From Rosa chinensis (Eukaryota > Streptophyta > Magnoliopsida > Rosales > Rosaceae): DNA of 64,000 nt. The notes below the pieces were generated by a model, which ran no database searches, had not been told where the DNA came from, and saw nothing but the letters and a program-made list of their open reading frames with translations. Position 1 is the first letter of the stretch. Each line of letters starts with the position of its first letter. Shown piece by piece: positions 45,701 to 55,555 of this stretch. A program made the position numbers and the translations under genes. The DNA lies in NCBI RefSeq assembly GCF_002994745.2, contig NC_037089.1, positions 78,330,347-78,394,346 of the forward strand. Reading direction: 5' to 3'.

Positions 45701-48673
45701 ACTACAATGGTTTCAGGTTAGATATTTATATCTATTACCCAACATACATACATGGCATTTCTAGTGAGCGATCTTTTCTTTTTAGTTATTTTAAGGGATC
45801 GCTTATTAGACTAATTTTTCGGTAACATATCGATATCTCCACCGTTCAGTTTTTAGGTCTCTATAAATAGATCAATACTACAATTTTTCAGTTAAATTGA
45901 TGATCGTTTGTGTATTCATAATTGCGATTTACAATTATAAACATGAATGGTTTAGGTTGGACAAATTTGGTTCGTTTATTAATAAAATCTAGTTCAATAT
46001 CTTAACGGTTGTCAATTTGGCTGAAAATTTGCAGAAATGATCTACACATTAGGACATAAAAACTGAACGATCGAAATGATGATATGTGATCGAAAAGTGG
46101 GTCTCACAAGAGATCCCTTAAAATTATCAAAAAAAGGGATTCCTCACTAGATGTCGACACACACACACACATACAGGGCTCTTCTAGTGAGAGATCCATT
46201 TTTTTTGGGCTATTTTAAGGGACCTCTCATTAGACCAACTTTTCGATCACATATTCACATCTGAACTGTTCAGTTTTTAGGTATATATGAGTAGATCATC
46301 TCTGTAAATTTTCAGTCAAATTGATAATCACTAAAATATTCATAACTACGATTTACAATTATGAACACGAACGTTCAGGTTGGACAAATTCGGTTCGTCC
46401 ATTGATTTAACCTAATTTGATCCCTTAACGATAATCAATTTGGCTGAAAATTTACTGAAATGATCTATACTTATGACCTAAAAACTGAAAGGTCGAGATA
46501 CCGAAATAAGATCGAAAAGTGGGTCCTACAAGAGATCCCTCACTAGAAGGACTATTTTTTTTTTTGGAAAGCCACTAGAAGGACTATATATATACAACCT
46601 AATCCAACGATTTGAGGATTTTTACTATTTTTCATTAGTATACACCTAATTCAACGATTTCAACCATTGATTCTTAGATTCCTATGCCATAATTGTGTCT
46701 ACAAAAAACAACCAAATCCATAATCATTTGATCATGGAAAATGTGTAAACAAATGTGGTCCGTTAGATAAAATTTAAACATGTTTCTAATCAAATGGTTA
46801 TTAAACGTTTTTCAATTTGGCTAATTTTTCATATGATTCATTTGTGTATATATAACTAGAGAGTGAGTGGTTTTGATTATTAAACTACAAGCTAAAAATA
46901 AACATTCTCAAATTTCAAGTTTAAGGACACACACACACACAAATCCAACAAAAAATTATCTAAATTGAAAAAAGTTTAACCATTTGATTAGCACCATGTT
47001 CGTTCTAATTTTATCTAACATACTACATTTATTTACTCATTTTCAATAATCATATGATTATGAATTTGGTTGGTTATAATTTTGTACACACAATTCTTGC
47101 ATAAGAATCTAAAGAGTCAATAGTAGAAATCATTGAATTAGGTGTATACTAATGAAAAATAGTAAAAATCCTCAAATTTTAAAAGTCAGGAGGTCTTTCC
47201 TATAACGGGGGTGTGTGTATGACACAATGCTCTTCACGTGTACATGGCAATTATTTAGAAAAAAACAATTAGTGAGAGATTTTTTCTTTCTCAAATAAGC
47301 TCTTTTTAAACTAGTACAAAAACGACCCTACAGACAATCTCAAAATTGAGATCAGCCCCTTCACCACTTGTTGTCTCAACTAACTCACTAAGCCATGGAA
47401 GACCAACCTAGCTCCTTACAATATATCGATTAGACCATCTTCAAATTATGAAAACTTAGTAGCAGAGAAAACAATTTACTTAATTATTTGAAAAAGATAG
47501 TGTGTGTTATTGAGAATATATACATCCCACATGGGAAAAATGGGACATTGCCTATGAGTTTATAAGAATTTGGGTCACTCCATCCATTGTCAATTGGTTT
47601 TGGATGTGAACCCTAGATTACTTTATCATGGTATCAGAGCCAGTTTACCCACGTGTGTATGCCTAACAGCCACACGGGCTCCACGTCACCCAAAAGTTAT
47701 TCACGTGTATAGCTTAAAAATTTGCCCCATGTGTAGGGGCGTGTTGAGAATATATACATCCCACATGAGAAAAATGAGACCTTGCCTATGAGTTTATAAG
47801 GGTTTGGGCCACTTCATCCATTGCCAATTGGTTTTGGATGTGAACCCTATATTACTTTATCATGTGTAACAATAACAATATCCTTAAAAAAAATGTAGTG
47901 AAAACGTATTTGCAGATCAAAACAATTTATAATTTTTTCTTTTTATATTTGAGAGTTAAACAAAATAATTGATGGTTGTGTTTTTATTTGAAAATTAAAG
48001 TATGTATTGTATAAGCTTCTAATTGGTGTTGCATCATGCATAGGAGTTGGAGAATATGGCTAGACCGGAAGATCTTGAAGCAGTTAACGATACACATGAT
48101 ATGAAACCGCGTGATTTTTTTTCTAAGAATCATATAGAATTGGTGAAGGAGGGAGAAAAGTCGATGAAAGAAACAGCTACCTCTTGTACAGTTGTATGTG
48201 CTCTCATTGTTACCATGATGTTTGCTGCAGCATTCACAGTTCCCGGTGGAAATGAAGATGATGGTGATCCTGTACTATTGAAAAGAAGGGCATTTAGGGT
48301 TTTTATAGTTGCAGACGCTATATCACTCTTTACTTCAACTACTTCAGTAATGTTATTTTTGGGAATTCTCACGTCTCGTTATGCAGAAGAAGATTTTCTC
48401 ATATCTTTACCTCGAAAAATGATATTGGGTCTTCTGACCCTTTTTCTTTCCGTGGCCGCCATGATGATTGCTTTTGCAGCTGCCCTCTTTCTTATGCTTC
48501 CCAAAGACTCATGGATTGCTGTTCCTACTAATTTAGTTACGGGTATCCCAATTGCCTCATTTATATGGATGCAATTTCCCTATCTTATGGAGATCTTTAT
48601 TTCTACTTATATGCCAGGAATATTTGACAGGAATGTGGAATTAAACCTGGGAAAAATTAGATTTAAGGCCTGA
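34320..48673 (+). CDS. Gag-domain / ankyrin-repeat / PGG membrane protein (ITN1/ACD6-like), 796 aa
   Basis: Exons: 34320-34611, 42915-43004, 43130-43198, 43532-44038, 44127-44276, 44545-44703, 45124-45174, 45274-45716, 48044-48673. Every intron is GT-AG, the first seven are phase 1, the last is phase 0, and no exon has a stop. Residues 1-97 resemble the copia-gag-like DUF4219 domain (NNYEAWSFRVETYL). Residues 98-165 are an acidic linker, and about 166-580 hold ankyrin-type repeats (DDGKTVLHYAVEA and DDKGRNLFQVAVE). About 612-775 form the PGG domain, with TVPGGN at 652-657 and four predicted membrane helices. Relatives such as ITN1 and ACD6 sit in the plasma membrane or ER and act in salt and defence signalling; that role is inferred. 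Introns 1 and 8 carry transposable elements. No break was found, so I regard it as functional. Confidence 0.9.
34612..35441. other. Intron 1, part before the Copia insertion
   Basis: Donor GTATGT at 34612. AT-rich, with a TA run at 35193-35222 and a T-run after it. No independent gene seen; the downstream extension of the first open frame is intronic read-through. Confidence 0.6.
35442..35659 (-). repeat. 3' LTR of the Copia element
   Basis: 218 bp, partner of 42240-42457. The minus strand reads a purine tract (CAAGGGGGAG, complement of 35660-35669) just inside it. Confidence 0.95.
35660..35669 (-). promoter_or_regulatory. Polypurine tract of the Copia element
   Basis: The minus strand reads CAAGGGGGAG directly before the 3' LTR, the expected plus-strand primer site. 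Confidence 0.7.
35852..39785 (-). pseudogene. Copia pol: protease, integrase, RT, RNase H, frameshifted
   Basis: Protease-like segment at 39438-39785 (CLADSATTHTIL). GAG-pre-integrase and integrase at 38242-39297, with the D, D and E residues visible in QGDICGP, RLDNAGEF and NGLAEAAIKR. Reverse transcriptase at 36640-38058, with GHKWVF and YVDDMNIIG. RNase H at 35852-36646, with EDNAACIEQM. The frame changes between gag and protease, protease and integrase, and RT and RNase H. In-frame stops at 38242-38244 and near 37220 break the integrase-RT stretch. All catalytic blocks are recognisable but cannot be made as one polyprotein. Confidence 0.9.
40148..41257 (-). pseudogene. Copia gag, 369-residue open frame with altered zinc knuckle
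   Basis: Start chosen at ATG 41257 (MSNLNKLSF), because the upstream extension is repetitive leader. The N-terminal half is a UBN2/gag-like domain (KLWVELEQRFG at about residues 100-115), the middle is basic (RNRGGKRVKRERG), and the C-terminal part is acidic. The zinc knuckle reads YLRCGLSGHWAKKC: the first cysteine of C-x2-C-x4-H-x4-C is a tyrosine (TAT). The frame is open to its stop, but pol is in another frame, so the polyprotein is broken. The gag alone could still be translated; RNA binding would be impaired. Confidence 0.85.
41258..42239 (-). other. Copia leader with GC-rich CGGCAG repeat tract
   Basis: Between the 5' LTR and gag. A priming sequence (TTATCAGCACGAGCC on the minus strand, 42224-42238) adjoins the LTR. 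From about 41760 to 42070 there are imperfect repeats of CTCGGCAGGTGCTTGCAGGGGCTGT type, and from 41650 to 41760 repeated GGCCGGAAA / GGTGGCCGG. Open frames here exceed 170 codons only because the repeat unit lacks stops; they are not genes. Confidence 0.7.
42240..42457 (-). repeat. 5' LTR of the Copia element
   Basis: 218 bp, followed by the target duplication GTGAG at 42458-42462. Confidence 0.95.
42458..42914. other. Intron 1, part after the Copia insertion
   Basis: AT-rich, with a TA run at about 42739-42765. It ends in the acceptor GATCTTTTAG at 42905-42914. No other feature seen. Confidence 0.6.
45756..46156. mobile_element. Palindromic MITE family A, intron copy 1
   Basis: The left arm starts TTCTAGTGAGCGATC and the right arm ends GGATTCCTCACTAGA. 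The arms are complementary over about 180 bp. A single-stranded copy would fold into a long hairpin. Confidence 0.7.
46177..46556. mobile_element. Palindromic MITE family A, intron copy 2
   Basis: The left end CTTCTAGTGAGAGATCC and right end AGATCCCTCACTAGAAG are inverted repeats. It lies about 20 bp after copy 1, separated by a CA microsatellite, in the same orientation. Confidence 0.75.
46590..46926. mobile_element. MITE family B, intron copy 1
   Basis: Aligns by eye with 25885-26222: GATTTGAGGATTTTTACTAT at the left and CAAATTTCAAGTTTAAGGA at the right. Confidence 0.6.
46935..47210. mobile_element. MITE family B, intron copy 2, inverted and shortened
   Basis: Reverse complement of the neighbouring copy (ends AGTAAAAATCCTCAAATTTT). 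The two B copies therefore face each other across a CACACA run and could pair in the intron RNA. Confidence 0.6.
47505..47862 (+). mobile_element. TRIM (miniature LTR retrotransposon), 358 bp
   Basis: Two ~121-124 bp direct repeats (47505-47628 and 47742-47862) start TGTT and end ACTTTATCA. The first is followed at once by TGGTATCAGAGCC (47629-47641), a perfect initiator tRNA-Met primer-binding site. The internal part is only about 113 bp and ends in a short purine run (TGTAGGGGCG) before the second repeat. TGTG lies on both sides. No coding capacity. Confidence 0.88.
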
Positions 48674-49125
48674 TGCATTTATCTTTGGGTTTGCTAATAT
48701 TAAGAAGCTTGTAATAAAGAAAAGACGATGTGCGTGTTTGATGTTGTAATAAATTCCCAACTTCAATTTCTGCTTGATATATTTGAGTTAGTTAATTAAA
48801 AATCCCAACTTCAATTTCTGCATGATAGATTTGAGTTAGTTATTTAGTTTTTCACACAAACATTTTGTATTGTTAAGATTAATGCTTCAGCTTTCAGCTT
48901 GCACCTCCATTGGAATACCCCGTTAAATGTCACCTAGTCAAATATATAATGCAGATGGTAGGAAACAAAAAATGAGAATGATCAAGCTTGCAAAATTACG
49001 TGTTTTAGCTAAGAATTATCAGATGTATGCATACGACCCAAAAGCATCTACAAGTATACTTTCCATGCATATATTTGGTTCTATTTTTTTTTTCTCTCCG
49101 GGTGAATTGGATTAAGATGGGCTCC
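48674..49125 (+). terminator. 3' UTR and poly(A) signals of the ankyrin/PGG gene
   Basis: AATAAA occurs at 48713-48718 and 48748-48753, 40-80 bp after the TGA. Either could direct polyadenylation. A ~55-bp direct duplication (AATTCCCAACTTCAATTTCT type) follows at about 48751-48850. Confidence 0.55.
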
Positions 49126-49408
49126 TAGGGCTGTTAATGGGTCATGTCGGATTGGGTTTGTGTCGAGTCAAGGTATTTGTCTTGTCGCAATATACAAACC
49201 AAAACCCAACCCATTTAATAATTGCATCAAAAATTTAAATTTAAACTCAACCTATTTATTAAACGGGTTACCCGTTTCCAACCCGCTTAACCCATTTAAC
49301 AAATATGTCGTGTCGTATTAGACAAAATGACTCTGTTAACCCATTTAACTTAAAAAATGCATAAATTGATTAAATTCACTAAAAACTCCACAAGTCTAAG
49401 AATATAAA

Positions 49409-49450
<42 letters not shown>

Positions 49451-50130
49451 TCCTATCCAGAGCGAGGCATCGCTTTGAAATTTCAGAGCGAGGTTAGGGT
49501 TTAGGGTCACTTTTCGGTCGCATATCCACATCTCGACTGTTCAGTTTCTAGGTACCAATGTATAGATCATCACTGCAAAATTTCAGTCAAATTGATGGTC
49601 GTTAAGGCATTGATAACTGCCTTAAAGCTAGTACGGTTCAGGTTGGACAGATTCAGTTCGTCCATTTGTTTAAGCGAGTTAGATACCTTAAACACGATCA
49701 ATTTCGTTGAAATTTTGCAGAGATGATCTATACAATAGTACCTAGAAACTGAATGGTCGAGATGTGGATATGCGACCGAAAAGTGACCCTAAACCCTAAC
49801 CTCGCTCTGAAATTTCAAAGCGATGCCTCGCTCTGGATAGGATCTGTATATATATATTCATAAATAATTAAATCCAATAATTATAAAGCAAAATATTTCA
49901 AATTGTCTAATCCTATGATCAAATACTCCCAACGTCCAAAATTTCAAGAAGAAATATAGTATAATCAGGTTATATGGGTTCACTTCGTGTTGGCGGGTTG
50001 ACCTGTGGCCAACCCATTTATTAAATGGGTCATGGCGGGTTGATCCACGGCCGACCTGCTTTTTAATCGTGCTGGTTCAACCCGCTTTATTTCGTGTAGA
50101 TTTCGAGTCGTGTAGGAATTGGCAGCCCTA
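49126..50130. mobile_element. Non-autonomous hAT element, copy 2, split by a MITE
   Basis: Same family as 1140-1722 and recognisable along its whole length. Its own 8-bp duplication is TGGGCTCC (49118-49125 and 50131-50138). The ends TAGGGCTGTTAAT and (inverted) TAGGGCTGCCAAT are more diverged than in copy 1. A 445-bp MITE lies inside. Confidence 0.93.
49415..49859. mobile_element. Mutator-like foldback MITE inside hAT copy 2
   Basis: The arms are inverted repeats of nearly 200 bp (outer part CAGATCCTATCCAGAGCGAG against CTCGCTCTGGATAGGATCTG). The 11-bp duplication ATAAATAATTA (49404-49414 and 49860-49870) matches the uninterrupted site in hAT copy 1, so the insertion is proved by comparison within the window. 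Inner arm sequence is related to MITE family A. Confidence 0.9.
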
Positions 50131-50138
50131 TGGGCTCC

Positions 50139-50384
50139 TCAAAATTCTAGCTTGATAACAGGATGAGAATCTTCCAGCCATTCTCCAATTTTCTCAGTTG
50201 CATAATTAATTTGAGCAAAAGAAGGCGAGAGGGCAATGATAGACATACATGATAACCGATCATTTGACGTGGGCAGGACATCTTTAAAACTTAGTTGTCT
50301 ACTTTCAGAAGAGTAAGTTGATGAGGATACAATCAGAGGCTAAAGACCACCCCTTACTATATGATTGAATCTGCCATATTTCCA
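50139..50384. other. No gene seen
   Basis: Short stretch between hAT copy 2 and a LINE tail. No recognisable feature. Confidence 0.4.
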
Positions 50385-51045
50385 TTTGCCTCCCTATAGG
50401 AATGCTCCGGGGATGATGGCTGCGAGGTTTGACATTGGTGTCGGCGCAGAGTACAGCGAAGATCGCTGGCAGAACTGGGGTGAGCGCGGGCGTATGGTGG
50501 TTTGCTCATCGTTGGTGCTATTTCACTTGGAATTGGATCCATGTGCTACCAGTGGTGGTGGAAGCGCGGGCGAGGTCCTCCGATGAGTGGTGTTCGGTGG
50601 CGGGGGCAAGGCTGTCTTCTCACTTAGGGTTTGCCCTAGATGGGTTGACTTGGCCTGGTATTGGGTTGCGAGGGCCTTGTCTTGGGCGTGGCTGATTGTG
50701 TTGCTTTTCATTTTCAATTTTTGTTTGGGCCTTCATCTTTTTGTTTTGAAAGGTGAGGGGTTTGTTTATTTCTTACTTTGAGTGGGAAAGATCACAAAGA
50801 AAAGAGACCTGTTGAGCCCATGAGGAGTTATTTTTATTCCTCGGGCTTCTACTTTTTTTGTTTGGGCTTAATCCTAGAAGGTGCGTGTACTATGAGGTTG
50901 GTAGTTTAGCTTGCTCTGTTTAGGGGTGATTAGTAGTAGTTTCTACGGAACGGCTCTTTATGTCGCCTCATAGGGGGAGTCGTTTTTGTACTGCTTGCTG
51001 AACTGCATAATGGATGACCTTTTCTACTAAAAATAAAATTCTTCC
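50385..51045 (+). mobile_element. 5'-truncated LINE tail
   Basis: The sequence has the style of plant L1-type LINE 3' ends: a GC-rich end of coding region, a T/G-rich UTR with TTTGTTTGGGC and GGCTTAATCCTAG, then GTACTGCTTG and an A-rich end CTACTAAAAATAAAA. Both limits are approximate and no clear target duplication was found. Confidence 0.5.
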
Positions 51046-51317
51046 TTTTTTATTTTGATGTAATTACACGGTGTCAATTGATTCCCAAAGCTCTCCATCC
51101 TTTTATTTTGGTAGTATTGTGCAATGTTTTCTATCTCATATTGTTATTTAATTAACCGATTAAGATTTTTTAGCTTTCTATTGTAATTAAATAACTGGAC
51201 ATTAATATTCAAATTATAAAAAATATAATACATGTCATATTTATAAGATTGAACAATAATACCCAAATGTTAAAAGTTTCTACAAAGAAATTTCAACGAT
51301 AATGGTTAAAGTGATAA
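51046..51317. other. No gene seen
   Basis: AT-rich. Confidence 0.4.
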
Positions 51318-51560
51318 CACTACTACAATTTTCCCCATTACACACTGATTTGAATTAGTCCCCATTGTCTCAATACACACTGATAACAGTGGCTAATCAG
51401 GGATCAGTCCCCTCTATTGCAAGTGCTATTGGGGGCAATACAGACTGATAAAACATCAGTGGCATACCAACACCCAATGCAGCAAACCACCTTTTTCTTT
51501 CCCACTGTTATTGAATCAGTGTGTTTTCTCAATGCCACCAATATCAGTAGCAAAATTGGG
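51318..51560. mobile_element. Left end of a third CACTA-type element
   Basis: Starts CACTACTACAATTTTCCCC and has repeated ACACACTGAT / ATCAGTG motifs in both orientations in the next 240 bp, as in CACTA subterminal regions. No matching right end was found, so the extent and target duplication are unknown. The gene scraps at 52603 and 53096 may be cargo of this element. Confidence 0.6.
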
Positions 51561-52602
51561 AGTATATATAAAAAAATAACAATTTGGTCTAACTACAACC
51601 ATGTATTTCTAAAATGTATTGTACAATTTGTATACAATTTCAAATAAAATACAACATTAATAAATAAATAAAAATATTAAAAAAAACATAAATCTCTTCA
51701 TGTTCCTCTCTATGGTTGCATTTGGTTACGTCCAGCAACTATGCTTTCTGTCAGTTTCATAACTTTTATGAGAACGTTGCAATTCCACCCTGAGATACAA
51801 AAATTAGATTATAATTTAATAACCTGGATGTTAGTATTGAAATTGAAATGTCTTCTACTTTACTGTTAAGTACTAGTCTCATGCTTTGGATAGCAAATAC
51901 TGCATTGATTTAACTATAAAGAACTACCCATATTTCAATTCGATGCAACAGTGAAGAACAATTTTTAACAAAATATGTAAACCAACACAAAGCAGAAGTA
52001 ATTGACAGAAGTGAACTGAAAGAGAGCGTAGACTAGACTAAGTCCAATTGTTCAGTCCCTTATACAAATTAAAACACACACACATTATATATAAATATTA
52101 AGTAGGACAAGTGTCCATAACTAAAGAGAATTAAAATTCAAAAAGAGAACAGTTCTACATGCCAAAATGAAATAGCTGTGTTGTTCTAGATACTTGATGC
52201 TAGTCACAAAGCTTGAAGAAAGCTTACCCAGTGCAGATTCTTATGACTTGGTAATGTGGTCATAAGCAGCATCTTGGTTGTAAGGTTTCAAGCCAGATTA
52301 TATATCTTCCTGGCGGTTACAAGATTATCCTTATCACCACTGAATGCAAGGTTTGGTTCCAAATCTATGCAAGGCCTATGGAGCAAACCACAAGGTGCAG
52401 TAAAGCAAATTGAGCTGCAATAAACACCATTGAAGCTCAGAATGCCATGAGGATTCCCATAGGATTCCCATCGTGTATACTAAAGGCATTTTATAAAACA
52501 AACTCAACAATGGCAACCAGGCTCTCACATGATAGTTCAAACTCCCTTAATATATTCCAACAGCTGATATATAAAATTGGGTAATGAGACAGAGATAATA
52601 AC
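51561..52602. other. No gene recognised
   Basis: AT-rich, with some intron-like sequence. The minus strand could be intronic sequence flanking the ARIA-like exon. Confidence 0.35.
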
Positions 52603-52730
52603 CTGTGCCAACCTCCCAATTGCAAAAGGCAACATCTCCCTGACCTGTGAATCAGGTGACTGGAGCATCTTAATCAATGGTTGTACTGCAGCCCTTTGAA
52701 TAACTTGTGCCTGCACCAACACATTGGTTA
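52603..52730 (-). pseudogene. Single exon of an ARIA-like armadillo-repeat gene
   Basis: A 128-bp exon with a good acceptor (GGTGCAG) and donor (CACAG/GTTATT) encodes AQVIQRAAVQPLIKMLQSPD followed by SQVREMLPFAIGRLAQ. This resembles the armadillo repeat of ARIA/ABAP1 proteins (ARM repeats plus BTB, ABA and cell-cycle signalling). No neighbouring exon of the same gene was found, so it is an isolated captured or dispersed exon. Confidence 0.7.
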
Positions 52731-53095
52731 TTTACAACAGAGTAAGGGTGAAATAGGTGATCTAACCAAAAAGGTATCTCATTCCACCTTGCAATCTGAA
52801 TCAGCTATAGCAAACTGACGAAGTAACAAACTTAATAAGAGTTCAGACATTAATTAATACAATTGTAAAATCGGGAATTTGAGTTAATAGGTATCTTTTT
52901 CATTTTCCTTTCCCCTTTGATATAGATTTTTTATCTGCATTCCTTAGCTAACTACTGCATAGATGATCAATGGTATAAAACCAATTTTATCATCTATCGA
53001 CACCAGTTTCAAGTTGCAACCATCACAATGCCTCCAAATAGCTACATAATGTGGTATCTTATGACACTAAACAATTCCCCCCCCCCTAAAATTAC

Positions 53096-53365
53096 CTTCT
53101 TACAAAGGTGCTGTGTCCTGGTAGGCATGGCAGTCATCTGTGCATGAATCAGTGCAGATGTATAGATCCTGTCGACAGGTATGTTGCTGATTCTCTTGCC
53201 AGCTTTGATTCCTATCCTATACCCTTCTTGCTCAGATGCACATCAACACAGTCAATGAACAAGTTCTTTTCGTTCCACAATGATTCACCATGCCAGAGTT
53301 CTAGAGATGTCCATGGGACTGGTGAGTTCCAATGGATTGGTGAAACACAGCAGTAGCTGTTCTGA
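53096..53365 (-). pseudogene. Exon of a 2,3-bisphosphoglycerate-dependent phosphoglycerate mutase
   Basis: The minus strand encodes HGESLWNEKNLF followed by DCVDVHLSKKG. In a shifted frame it continues KAGKRISNIPVDRIYTSALI and HAQMTAM, the phosphohistidine-side motif block of plant plastid PGAM. The usual R before HGES is W, and a TAG at 53212-53214 with a frame change breaks the exon. It ends in a good donor (AAGAAG/GTAATT). Not functional. Confidence 0.8.
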
Positions 53366-53399
53366 ACAATCATAAATATCCCAAGTAAATAACAAAAGT

Positions 53400-54297
53400 A
53401 CAACGATTACACAAATGGGAACAAAGAAACTAGTAATATACAAATGATCAAAGCTTTGGGGAATAATAACATTTCTCTCTCAATGACTTTTAGCCCTTCA
53501 AATGTGTAAGTCAAATCCCACATTAGATGAATGTTTATCATAAAATTTTCCCAACAACCCACAAACTTATACATTGCTAGGGAAAATAACAAGCTAATAC
53601 ATCTCAGATAAACATGTTCATCAACCTCATGCATCATAATCATAAATCACAAAAAAAAAATTAGTAATAACAGGACTATGTTTAAGGAACCCAATATTTG
53701 CTTTTAAAAAGGAACATTGAAAGATCTCTCCTTTATTCCATTTTCAATGTTCAATCACATTCTAATCAGAGTCAAAAATGAAAAAGAACAAACCTCCTTA
53801 GCAAAATCAGAGAAAAATCCATTTATCAAAAGGCCCAGAATTCAATGCAAAATGAATCAAGAATCTGTTTTGATGATATCAGAGATGGTACTTGGTACGA
53901 GTGAATTACCTTGATGTGTTTACATATATCGAAAAAATTGACGATGGTACTTGGTACATGAATCTTACCATCAGACCGGATCTATGTATTCAGATCGTCA
54001 ATGAACAATGGTATCGGTCTAACAGCCAGTACATGGCTTCGTCGATTAGTCAAAGATTGGATCGATTCTCATATCTCTTTCGTTGGCTCCAAATTGGAAA
54101 AGAGAGAGCGGTGGAAGATGGAAGAGATGCCCAAATGAGTCACTGATCCGAAAAAACAGAGAACGTCTTCCATGCTCCGAGATTTGCATGCTCGGATTCT
54201 CTGGGTCCACACACGTGACTTGCACGTGATAATTTATTAAACTGAAATCTACTTGGGAAAGGCTTAGCCTGTTCCCGGTGAAACTCTTACCTAGTGT
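53400..54297. other. No gene recognised
   Basis: Left flank of the Pack-MULE. A few codon-like stretches (around 53890-54150) are not assignable. Confidence 0.35.
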
Positions 54298-54306
54298 GTT
54301 TTAGGA

Positions 54307-54559
54307 GGATTCGGCTTCTCTGCTAGAATTCATTTTGCTAGGATCTGCTTGGATAACACTCTCAGCTCGCCACGTGTTACTGGTTTAATCTAAGGGCTAT
54401 AATGCTTACAACACAGAAAGCCTGGACTCCTCGCATCTCCCTCTCTGTCTTCGCCCAATTTCCTCATCATCTAGTCGTGAACTGAAGCCGAGTCCGATCT
54501 CTCGACTCCTCACTTAACTCTCAAGATTTTCCAGATGATGCGGAAGACTCACACCGTGG
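54307..54559 (+). repeat. Left TIR of the Pack-MULE
   Basis: 253 bp starting GGATTCGGCTTC and ending CTCACACCGTGG. The mirror copy is at 57762-58014. Confidence 0.97.
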
Positions 54560-54644
54560 TGATGAATGATTTGACCTCAGAGTTCAATTTCTTCTTCTTT
54601 TTGCCATCTGTGGTGAAGCATATCACAGAATCGTGTAGATATTA

Positions 54645-55555
54645 GGCTTTGTAGAGCTTGCTAAATACTGGGGAGCTAGGATGTTTATCACAGCAGGTAA
54701 GTCATACTATTTCACATATGGCACAAAACTAGTGTTCACGTATTTATGTGTATTGATATTGGATCATCAGGTAGTGAGGAAAAGTTAGCAGCTTGTAAAG
54801 ATCTTGGAGCTGATGTATGTATCAATTACAAGACAGAGGACTTTGTTGCACGGGTAAAGGAAGAAACAGGTGGCAAAGGTTTGTTCTATATAAACACTCC
54901 TATTAGTATTAGTCAAGAAGGATTACTATAACCTTAAGAGTTCTTTTCAGTTGCTGTTGTATATGAAAAGCATTTTGGTATGTGTCTATTTGCAGGTGTT
55001 GATGTCATCTTGGATAGCCTCGGGCAAGCCTATTTTCAGCGAAACCTTGACAGCTTGAATTTTGATGGGAGGCTTTTTCTCATTGGGACAATGGGTGGCT
55101 CTGTCACATAATTAGATCTCCGTGTGGTGCTTTCAAAGCGCCTTACCATCCAAGGTACTACAATTTTCACTTCATATACTTCTAGTACCACATGCTTTTT
55201 GCTCCATAGGTTATTTTGTTGTGCATTTTCTGATATCTAGATAATTGAGTAACTATGATAGTTTATCCTGCTAATTTAGTGATGCCCTCCACCGCTCTTT
55301 TGCAAAGAGTTGATGCACTTTGTTTAGGATCTGTATCATATTGTTGTTGTGTATGCAGCGGCTGGTTTGCGAGTCAGAAGTCCAGAAAACAAAGCAGTAA
55401 TAATTAGGGAGGTGGAGGACCATGTGTGGCCTGCAATTGTGGCTGGCAAGGTGAAACCTGTGATCTACAAGCATTTCCCTTTGTCTGAATCTGCAGAGGC
55501 TCACCAGTTATTGGAAAGTAGCCAGCATATTGGAAAGATTCTACTTTTTCCGTGA
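54645..55555 (+). pseudogene. C-terminal half of an NADPH:quinone oxidoreductase / zinc-type ADH-like gene
   Basis: Exon pieces: about 54645-54696 (VELAKYWGARMFITAG), 54771-54878 (SEEKLAACKDLGADVCIN, then YKTEDF), 54996-55154 (GVDVILDSLGQAYFQRNL) and 55359-55555, with GT-AG junctions and a normal C-terminal end (HIGKILLFP, stop 55553-55555). The pieces cover the Rossmann NADPH-binding part and the C-terminus of the medium-chain quinone-reductase family. The N-terminal catalytic half is absent and a TAA at 55109-55111 interrupts the third exon. It begins about 85 bp inside the left TIR, so it is captured sequence. Confidence 0.88.

Larger units (their letters stand above)
45717..48043. other. 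Intron 8 of the ankyrin/PGG gene, filled with small elements
   Basis: 2.3 kb from GTTAGA to GCATAG. It contains two family A MITEs, two family B MITEs (one inverted) and one TRIM, listed separately. 47211-47504 and 47863-48043 are plain AT-rich sequence. Confidence 0.85.

Noticed and set aside
50429..50781. Plus-strand frames of 64-88 codons
   Set aside because: They lie in what looks like a LINE 3' end and match no protein family.
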